Assembly: GCA_030605805.1 (NCBI GenBank)
Contig: JAUWHQ010000200.1
Span: 1 to 5,294, forward strand
Length of the DNA stretch: 5,294 nucleotides
Direction of reading: 5' to 3'
DNA from: Methanosarcinales archaeon
Lineage (GTDB): Archaea > Halobacteriota > Methanosarcinia > Methanosarcinales > Methanogasteraceae
Under the pieces are notes generated by a model. That model had not been told where the DNA came from. It saw only the letters and a program-made list of their open reading frames with translations, and searched no databases. Below, one piece after another: positions 1 through 5,044 of this stretch. How positions within the stretch are numbered: the first letter of the stretch is position 1; every line of letters starts with the position of its first letter. The position numbers were made by a program, and so were the translations under genes.

Positions 1-78
1 CCCCTTCGCGTCTTTGCGCCTTTCTCGTTAAATTGGAGAATAAAAACGCAAAGACGCGAGGGCGCAAGGACGAGAAAG
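1..78. repeat. GC-rich imperfect tandem and inverted repeat
   Basis: TCGCGTCTTTGCG at 6-18 is the exact reverse complement of 47-59 (13 bp, 28-base spacer). CTTTCTCG at 20-27 is likewise the exact reverse complement of 71-78. The two pairs cross rather than nest, so they do not make one simple hairpin. Positions 47-62 and 63-78 are also imperfect direct copies of a 16-base unit (12 of 16 identical). This looks like fragments of a short tandem repeat in opposite orientations. Similar CGCAAAGACGC-type intergenic repeats are, to my recollection, common in many prokaryotic genomes. The window starts inside the element, so its left limit is unknown. No coding frame is evident. Confidence 0.6.
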
Positions 79-180
79 ATCGAATAAACCTCTTGATTGG
101 CTATCATGTTGTATGTGCCCCGGTCTTGTGTATTCATGGTCAAATTGGCAATTGCAAAAGTCGCAGTTTATGTCGGTGAT

Positions 181-250
181 GAGTATAAGTCACGGTTTTT
201 GATTCCGACCATATCCTAATTAATAGATCAGCAACAAAGATAGAGGCAAC
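181..250 (+). promoter_or_regulatory. putative top6B promoter and ribosome binding site
   Basis: A TATA-like box, TATAAG at 184-189, lies about 65 bases before the top6B ATG. With usual archaeal spacing, transcription would start near 212-216 and give a leader of roughly 35-40 bases. A second AT-rich stretch, CTAATTAATAG, follows at 216-226. GAGG at 243-246, four bases before the ATG at 251, is a reasonable Shine-Dalgarno site. The rest of 79-180 shows nothing I can name. Assigned by motif and spacing only. Confidence 0.4.
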
Positions 251-2122
251 ATGGCGCAGCAGACACCACCCATCGCAGAAAAACTTGCGGAAAGCCAGAA
301 ATCGATCAGCATAGCAGAGTTTTTTGAAAAAAACAAGCAGATGCTCGGATTCGATTCGCTGCAGCGATCGTTGATCACCACGATCAAGGAAGCGGTGGAT
401 AATGCGCTCGATGCGTGCGAGGAGGCAGAAATCCTGCCCGATCTCTTCATCGAGATAAAGCCGTCCCAATCAAGCTCGAACCTTGTTGTGGTCGTCGAGG
501 ACAACGGTCCGGGCATCGTCAGGGATCAGATTCCGAAAGTCTTTGCAAAATTGCTGTACGGCTCCCGTTTCCATACCATCAAACAATCCAGGGGGCAGCA
601 GGGCATCGGAATCAGTGCTTCAGTGCTGTACGGTCAGCTCAGTACAGGAAAGCCGACAAAGATCATCTCGAAGATCGATCCTGGCGAGCCAGCGCATTAC
701 TGCGAATTGATCATCAATACAAGCAAGAACGAGCCAGAGATCCTTGAAGAAATGATCGTTGACTGGGATCCTCCGCACGGCACCAGAATCGAACTCGAAC
801 TTGCCGGGGCTTATGTGAAGGGAAGGCGCCAGTCTGTGCTCGAATACCTGCGAAACACCGCAATCGTGAACCCGCATGCAAGAATCACGCTGGTAGATCC
901 TGATGGCGAATATACTACATTCAACCGGGCGACCGATCTGCTTCCTGAGCAACCAAAGGAGATTAAACCTCATCCAGCCGGCATAGAACTCGGCACGCTG
1001 GCAAAGATGCTGAGATATACCGACAAACAGCGATTATCAGCGTTTCTGAAGGATTCCTTCTCCAGAATCGGGGCTGTGACCGCTGAAGAGATATGTACGC
1101 ACGCAAAACTGAAGCCCGCAGCCGATCCGAGAAAACTTACGCACGAGGAGGTTGAACGGCTGCTCAAGGCTTTCAGACACGTAAAGATCGGGTCTCCACC
1201 GACCGATTGCCTATCACCGATTTCGGAGGATCTTATTTACAAGGGAGTCGAAAAAGAATACACCATCGACTTTATAGCTACGGTAAAACGCTCGCCTGCC
1301 GTGTATACGGGAAGTCCGTTCCTCATCGAGGCTGCAATCGCTTATGGCGGCGATCTTCCTGCTGACGGCAGGGTAGAGATCCTGCGGTTCGCAAACCGGG
1401 TGCCTCTGCTGTACCAGCAGGGCGCATGTGCGATCACGCACGCCATCGAGCGCATAAACTGGAAATACTACGGATTGTCGCAGCCGGGCGGGTTCCCTGC
1501 CGGACCATGTGCGATTCTGGTGCATGTTGCGTCAACCAACGTGCCATTCACCTCTGAATCGAAGAATGCGATCGCTGACGTCCCTGAAATTCTGGACGAG
1601 GTCGAAAACGGGGTGCGGGCGATTGCGAGCAAGATGAGGAGATATCTTGGGAGGCGGGACACACTTTCAAAGCGCAAAGAGAAGGAGAATCTCATCAGAA
1701 AAGTGATTCCAAGGCTTGCAATCAAGGTTTCCGATATCCTTGACCTGGACCCCCCAAATATCAATCCGGTCGTTGCAAGAATCATGGGAAATCTCCTTGT
1801 GGACCGTTTGATCGGAAGGAACGCGGATGGACTTAATGTTGAGATACGGATCGAGAATCATACCGGGACTGCGCATTCATTTAAACTGCATGATTTTATT
1901 CCTTATGAGATTAAAAGTGCAGAACCGTCGCCTCGTATGGCGGCAGTCGGGGACCGGTTCGATTATCTCTGGGAAGTGTCACTCCGCCCCGGAGAGGACG
2001 TGCATCTACGATATGTCATCGATGGTAAGGATAGCACCGGTGAAGAGAACATCTCGCTTCCGGAACCGGTGGTTGAGGGTGTGTCTGCCGAACTGGTCAC
2101 CGGCGCCAGAGCGATTGCGTGA
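251..2122 (+). CDS. top6B: DNA topoisomerase VI subunit B (type IIB), long form
   Basis: ATPase subunit of topoisomerase VI. With the DNA-cleaving A subunit (Spo11-like) it passes one duplex through another, relaxing supercoils and decatenating chromosomes at the cost of ATP. The 623-residue product shows the GHKL ATP fold: EAVDNALDA near 47-55 (Glu47 the likely general base, Asn51 the Mg-binding residue), EDNGPGI at 83-89, RGQQGIGIS at 114-122 and HGTRI at 176-180. A helix-two-turn-helix region follows at about 235-310, then the transducer domain, whose SESKNAIA (435-442) contains the switch lysine Lys438. About 95 residues after 525 fit the extra immunoglobulin-like domain known from Methanosarcina Top6B and absent from the shorter Sulfolobus form. 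The start is chosen for the GAGG at 243-246 and the typical N-terminus. The frame is intact. The A-subunit gene, often adjacent, is not directly downstream. Confidence 0.97.
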   Translation: MAQQTPPIAEKLAESQKSISIAEFFEKNKQMLGFDSLQRSLITTIKEAVDNALDACEEAEILPDLFIEIKPSQSSSNLVVVVEDNGPGIVRDQIPKVFAKLLYGSRFHTIKQSRGQQGIGISASVLYGQLSTGKPTKIISKIDPGEPAHYCELIINTSKNEPEILEEMIVDWDPPHGTRIELELAGAYVKGRRQSVLEYLRNTAIVNPHARITLVDPDGEYTTFNRATDLLPEQPKEIKPHPAGIELGTLAKMLRYTDKQRLSAFLKDSFSRIGAVTAEEICTHAKLKPAADPRKLTHEEVERLLKAFRHVKIGSPPTDCLSPISEDLIYKGVEKEYTIDFIATVKRSPAVYTGSPFLIEAAIAYGGDLPADGRVEILRFANRVPLLYQQGACAITHAIERINWKYYGLSQPGGFPAGPCAILVHVASTNVPFTSESKNAIADVPEILDEVENGVRAIASKMRRYLGRRDTLSKRKEKENLIRKVIPRLAIKVSDILDLDPPNINPVVARIMGNLLVDRLIGRNADGLNVEIRIENHTGTAHSFKLHDFIPYEIKSAEPSPRMAAVGDRFDYLWEVSLRPGEDVHLRYVIDGKDSTGEENISLPEPVVEGVSAELVTGARAIA

Positions 2123-2131
2123 ACGCTCCCT

Positions 2132-2166
2132 TTTCGCGCGAAACAGATATAAGAAACGCATATAAG
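2132..2166 (+). promoter_or_regulatory. putative promoter of the moaD operon with palindrome
   Basis: TTTCGCGCGAAA at 2132-2143 is a perfect 12-base palindrome starting ten bases after the top6B stop. Right after it come two TATA-like boxes in an imperfect 13-base direct repeat: GATATAAGAAACG (2146-2158) and CATATAAGAATGG (2159-2171), 10 of 13 identical. Either box would place the transcription start near 2172-2192 and leave a leader of about 50-70 bases. The palindrome sits where a regulator could block or assist TBP/TFB binding. A third AT-rich site, TTTAAATAT at 2218-2226, is too close to the ATG at 2242 to be the main promoter unless the transcript is leaderless. No T-run terminator for top6B is obvious. 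Confidence 0.45.
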
Positions 2167-2195
2167 AATGGATGGCATCCCACCACACATCTGCC

Positions 2196-2213
2196 CCGCA
2201 TGGCACGATGCGG
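2196..2213 (+). promoter_or_regulatory. small hairpin in the moaD leader
   Basis: CCGCAT (2196-2201) and ATGCGG (2208-2213) form a perfect 6-bp stem with a six-base loop, in what would be the 5' untranslated leader of the moaD operon. It is followed by AT-rich sequence rather than a T-run, so it does not look like a terminator. It could be an RNA control element, an operator, or chance. It does not resemble a riboswitch I know. Confidence 0.3.
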
Positions 2214-2241
2214 ATGATTTAAATATGCACAGGTTCATAAA

Positions 2242-2517
2242 ATGATAATCAAAATAAAAGCGTTCGCAAGGTTCGGAGAATTCCTTGGAAAGGAATTCGA
2301 TCTCGAACTGGATAGTAGAAGTGACATAGATGGCATGCTTTCCGTGCTGTGCGCATCACGGGACGCATACGATCTGATATTCGACGAATCCGGCAGGATC
2401 AGGGAGTATGTGAACATACTAAAAAGGGGACGCCATATCCAGTCGCTGGACGGGATCAGGACCGTGCTTGAGGATGGCGACGAGATTGCGATATTTCCCC
2501 CGGTAGCAGGTGGTTGA
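2242..2517 (+). CDS. moaD: MoaD/ThiS-family sulfur carrier, molybdopterin synthase small subunit
   Basis: A 91-residue ubiquitin-fold sulfur carrier. The family is adenylated at the C-terminal glycine, converted to a thiocarboxylate and used by MoaE to put sulfur on precursor Z (cPMP). The product ends in FPPVAGG, the diagnostic MoaD tail with terminal Gly90-Gly91. LEDGDEIAIFPP before it (77-87 region) and the beta-strand-rich N-terminus (IIKIKAFARFGEFLGK) also fit. The adjacent moaE favours a MoaD role over a ThiS or archaeal SAMP role, although archaeal carriers can serve several. AGGT at 2231-2234, seven bases before the ATG, is a modest ribosome site. This is the first gene of the six-gene unit; its TGA is followed at once by the moaE ATG. 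A perfect 9-bp hairpin lies inside its early codons at 2278-2298. Confidence 0.9.
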   Translation: MIIKIKAFARFGEFLGKEFDLELDSRSDIDGMLSVLCASRDAYDLIFDESGRIREYVNILKRGRHIQSLDGIRTVLEDGDEIAIFPPVAGG

Positions 2518-2925
2518 ATGATTGCGATTACAGAAGAGGATTTTAACATCGATAAGATACTGAAAGATGCGAAGCACCCGGATAACGGCGCAATCGTTAC
2601 GTTTCTGGGCATTGTGCGGGATGATGGGATCGTTGGCATGGAGATAGAAGCATACACCGATCTTGCCCTGCAAGAACTCGACAAAATAGAAGAAGAGGCG
2701 TTGGAACGGTTTGATATACGATCTCTTGACGTCATCCACCGCACGGGCACGCTATCGGTCAGCGATAACATACTACTCATCGTGTGCGGCGCTCCGCACA
2801 GGAAGGATGCGTTTGCTGCGTGTGAATATATGATAGACGAACTAAAGAAACGGGTGCCTGTGTGGAAGAAAGAGCTATACAAGGACGGGGCTGGCGGAAA
2901 ATGGGTCGGAGAGGGGACAGAGTGA
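2518..2925 (+). CDS. moaE: Molybdopterin synthase catalytic subunit MoaE
   Basis: Large subunit of molybdopterin synthase, which converts cPMP to molybdopterin by two sulfur transfers from MoaD thiocarboxylate. The 135-residue product matches the family along its length: GAIVTFLGIVRD (24-35), a His-Arg-Thr-Gly turn (74-77), APHRKDAFAACEYMIDELK (92-110) and the following KRVPVWKKE segment. Lys110 and Lys117 have the same spacing as the essential Lys119 and Lys126 of E. coli MoaE, and Arg34 and His94 also fit conserved positions. The C-terminus is slightly short compared with the E. coli protein (150 residues) but keeps a KWVGE-like end. ATG follows the moaD stop with no gap. AGGTGG at 2508-2513, made by the moaD glycine codons, serves as ribosome site. 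Its TGA overlaps the next start as GTGA. Confidence 0.95.
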   Translation: MIAITEEDFNIDKILKDAKHPDNGAIVTFLGIVRDDGIVGMEIEAYTDLALQELDKIEEEALERFDIRSLDVIHRTGTLSVSDNILLIVCGAPHRKDAFAACEYMIDELKKRVPVWKKELYKDGAGGKWVGEGTE

Positions 2926-3599
2926 GTATCTGCCGGTGTTCAGCGATCCTTGTGGAAAACGGTGAACTGACCGAGACGGCTGGCGACGTCTGCGTCGAGG
3001 AAACGTTTCGTCTGTATCTGAACGATCGATTCCTTGCCGAGATGGTCGCAAGTCCCAACCAGCTCGAAGAACTGGGAGCAGGTCATATCATCTGCGAGGG
3101 GCTGGCATCTGGGATTTCCGGAATTTCTGATGCGTATGTGTCAGGAAATGAGATTCACGTCTCTGCATCAGAAGTAAACGGACCGAGAAGGTCGGATTCT
3201 TGTGTAACGATTAGCAAGGAAGATGTTTTTGATATCATGAGTGCAACCACGTCTGAAACATGGAAGAAGACCGGAGGAGCACACTGTTCGGTCCTTTTCT
3301 CTGATAAAAAACTGGTTGCAAAAAGTGAAGATGTGGGACGGCACAATACTGTCGATAAGGTCGTTGGATATGCCGTTTTAAACAATATCGATCTGTCTGC
3401 ATGTGTCCTCGGCTGCACTGGCAGGCAGCCGGCAGCGATGGTGTCAAAAGCCGCCAACGCCGGCATCCCGATCGTGGTATCGAGATCCGCATCGACCGAT
3501 AAGGGAATTATTACTGCAGATATGGCAGGGATTACGCTGATATGCTTTGCAAGAGAAGATAGATTCACGATTTATACCCATTCCCGCAGGATATGCTAA
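2922..3599 (+). CDS. fdhD: FdhD-family sulfurtransferase/accessory protein for Mo/W enzymes
   Basis: FdhD proteins are needed for active formate dehydrogenase; in E. coli FdhD binds the bis-MGD cofactor and passes sulfur from IscS to it. Family marks, numbered from the GTG start (225 residues): MASP-like VASPNQLEELGAGHIICEG (42-60), GGAHC (118-122), EDVGRHNTVDK (136-146), GRQPAAMVSKAANAGIPIV (167-185) and RFTIYT (214-219). The usual CxxC near the middle is missing: the site reads RRSDSCVTI with only Cys94. GTG at 2922 is chosen because it forms a 4-base GTGA overlap with the moaE stop and has GGAGAGGGG five bases upstream. ATG at 2901 or 2862 would add 7 or 20 basic residues that look unlike the family. 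No formate dehydrogenase lies in the window; a formylmethanofuran dehydrogenase elsewhere is a possible client (inference). Confidence 0.9.
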   Translation: MSICRCSAILVENGELTETAGDVCVEETFRLYLNDRFLAEMVASPNQLEELGAGHIICEGLASGISGISDAYVSGNEIHVSASEVNGPRRSDSCVTISKEDVFDIMSATTSETWKKTGGAHCSVLFSDKKLVAKSEDVGRHNTVDKVVGYAVLNNIDLSACVLGCTGRQPAAMVSKAANAGIPIVVSRSASTDKGIITADMAGITLICFAREDRFTIYTHSRRIC

Positions 3600-3601
3600 A
3601 T

Positions 3602-4336
3602 ATGCAAGGAGAGAACGAATCGCGAAGATATGAGCGGCAGATGCTGGTATTCGGGGAAGACGGGCAGGAGAAGATCGGGGATGCGAAGGTCTTCATCGCG
3701 GGCGCGGGCGGGCTCGGCTCCCTGGTATCGATGCACCTTGCAGCCGCAGGCGTTGGCAGGATCGGGATCGTGGATCATGATACTGTCGATATAACCAACC
3801 TGAACAGGCAGTTACTGCACTGGACTGCCGATGTGGGACGACTAAAAACGGTTTCTGCCAGAGAGAAGCTTGCAGAGATGAATCCAGGGGTTGAAATAGA
3901 TACCGTGTCTGAAAAGATCGATGAAAATAACGTTTTCGAGCTTGTGCAAGATTATGATCTGATCGTTGACGCAATGGATAACTTTCATGCGAGATATCTG
4001 CTGAATAAGGCAGCCGTGGCAGGAAATGTTCCGTTGTTTCATGGAGCGGTTCACGGGTTTGACGGGCAGGTCACGACGGTAATTCCAAAAAAAACTCCAT
4101 GTCTGCGCTGCATATTTCCGGAAAATCTTCCAAAAACGATCATTCCAGCCATCGGTGCGACATGCGGGGTTATAGCCAGTGTTCAGGTGACAGAGGTCCT
4201 GAAGTACCTCACAGGCATCGGCACACTCGCAGCGAACAGACTGCTTATCTGGGATGGATTGAATATGGTGATGAACGAGATACCACTGGAGCGAAACCCG
4301 AAATGCAGAGATTGCGGAGATGACTCGATTGAATAA
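3602..4336 (+). CDS. moeB: MoeB/ThiF/HesA-type E1-like adenylyltransferase
   Basis: Activates the C-terminal glycine of MoaD-type carriers by ATP-dependent adenylation. The 244-residue product has an N-terminal RRYERQMLVFGEDGQEKI segment typical of MoeB, the nucleotide loop GAGGLGS (34-40), Asp58, NLNRQ (66-70) with the arginine finger, Lys82, and DAMDN (123-127) with the catalytic aspartate region. A structural zinc site is made by CLRC (167-170) and CRDC (235-238). Length matches E. coli MoeB (249). There is no C-terminal rhodanese domain, so sulfur must come from another protein. In other archaea one such enzyme (UbaA) serves MoaD, SAMP modifiers and tRNA thiolation, so a wider role is possible. 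ATG 3602 is preferred: AGGA at 3588-3591 is ten bases away, but only one base from the alternative ATG 3593, which would overlap fdhD. Confidence 0.92.
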   Translation: MQGENESRRYERQMLVFGEDGQEKIGDAKVFIAGAGGLGSLVSMHLAAAGVGRIGIVDHDTVDITNLNRQLLHWTADVGRLKTVSAREKLAEMNPGVEIDTVSEKIDENNVFELVQDYDLIVDAMDNFHARYLLNKAAVAGNVPLFHGAVHGFDGQVTTVIPKKTPCLRCIFPENLPKTIIPAIGATCGVIASVQVTEVLKYLTGIGTLAANRLLIWDGLNMVMNEIPLERNPKCRDCGDDSIE

Positions 4337-4766
4337 CGCGCTATTATTACTGGGATGCCCTGAACTGCCGGTTCAGACCGGCATCGCACTGTATCTTGCA
4401 AATAAACTCGCCAAGAAGGATGTTGGTGTGACCATCGCCGGAACAATGTCTGCGATCAATCTGATAAAAGTATCCGACCCGGAGGGGAATTATGCGAAGA
4501 AGATGATCGATCTGGACCGGTGCATAGAAAATCTTGCTGAAAAGCGGATGGATTTCGATAGCTGTTTCGTATTCATCCACAACGACGCCGGAATATCGTA
4601 TCTTACCACGATGCGGAGTATATCAGACGCTGATCTCTCTGCGATCGTTTTTGGGAGCGACGCGGAGCTGCTTGCATCGATGATCGGGGTTGAATGCGAA
4701 AAGATCGTGGCAAAAACCGCTCATAACCCAATTCCACTGAAGAAGAAGATCGATGAGGTGCTATGA
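4320..4766 (+). CDS. DUF1890 family protein, methanogen-associated, unknown function
   Basis: A 148-residue protein that I place in DUF1890 by its N-terminal LLLLGCPELPVQT (8-20) and C-terminal KTAHNPIPLKKKID (132-145). Function is not established. It looks like a single alpha/beta, Rossmann-like domain: a hydrophobic first strand ends in GC at Gly12-Cys13, followed by a helix (GIALYLANKLAK) and a second strand (GVTIAG). Cysteines are at 13, 68, 82 and 126; no signal peptide or membrane segment. ATG 4320 overlaps the moeB-like gene by 17 bases and has a poorly spaced ribosome site (GGAG directly before it). TTG 4329, eight bases after GGAGA (4316-4320), is a plausible alternative giving a start nearer the first strand. 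The stop overlaps the next gene. Its position in a Mo-cofactor operon suggests a link to that pathway (inference). Confidence 0.85.
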   Translation: MTRLNNALLLLGCPELPVQTGIALYLANKLAKKDVGVTIAGTMSAINLIKVSDPEGNYAKKMIDLDRCIENLAEKRMDFDSCFVFIHNDAGISYLTTMRSISDADLSAIVFGSDAELLASMIGVECEKIVAKTAHNPIPLKKKIDEVL

Positions 4767-5044
4767 TGGGCTGCATCGAAGAGATGAACTATGAGATCAT
4801 TCTTAAGAACACGTCGTTTAAAGAGTGCAGGGAATTTGTTGAAAAGAATTTCAAGGAGATTTATAAGGTCAAGCCGGGATATAAGATGTTCAATGTCTAT
4901 TTGATCGGAGTTCCCCCGGTTATGATCGGAGTCGACGGAGATCACGTAGTCTTCCCATATACCAAACCATGTTACGGTACGTTTCTGCTGCGGATACGTG
5001 GAGAAGAGGAGATTGCGTTGCTCAGGAAAGGAGGAGGTACGTGA
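4766..5044 (+). CDS. DUF1894 family protein, methanogen-associated, unknown function
   Basis: A 92-residue soluble protein placed in DUF1894 by its MGCIEEMNYEI start and the central run GVPPVMIGVDGD followed by VVFPYTKPCYGTF (61-73). Function is unknown. It has Cys3, Cys21 and Cys69, the last within the strongest motif, and a charged C-terminal helix ending in a glycine-rich tail. ATG 4766 is preferred over ATG 4763 because GAGGTG (4755-4760) is five bases away and it gives the expected MGCIE start; the alternative adds one Met. Either start overlaps the DUF1890 stop (TGATG or ATGA), so the two are very likely translationally coupled. DUF1890 and DUF1894 also share a largely methanogen-centred distribution, which fits a joint role. 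Confidence 0.85.
   Translation: MGCIEEMNYEIILKNTSFKECREFVEKNFKEIYKVKPGYKMFNVYLIGVPPVMIGVDGDHVVFPYTKPCYGTFLLRIRGEEEIALLRKGGGT

Noticed and set aside
1..78. CRISPR array or rho-independent terminator at the left edge
   Set aside because: Repeat copies are adjacent without spacers, and the inverted pairs cross without a following T-run.
140..469. 109-codon minus-strand ORF overlapping the start of top6B
   Set aside because: It runs antisense through the conserved ATPase domain of top6B and has no recognisable domain; the sense frame is unmistakable.
2123..2241. Known molybdenum-cofactor riboswitch in the moaD leader
   Set aside because: The leader is short and has only one 6-bp hairpin; it does not show the multi-stem architecture of the bacterial Moco RNA motif.
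2235..2882. 215-codon minus-strand ORF across moaD and moaE
   Set aside because: Long but serine-rich and low in recognisable features, as expected of an antisense shadow; both sense genes have complete family motifs and coupled starts.
2862..2921. Longer N-terminus for FdhD from ATG 2862 or 2901
   Set aside because: Would overlap moaE by up to 64 bases and add basic residues lacking family similarity; GTG 2922 has the stop overlap and a well-placed ribosome site.
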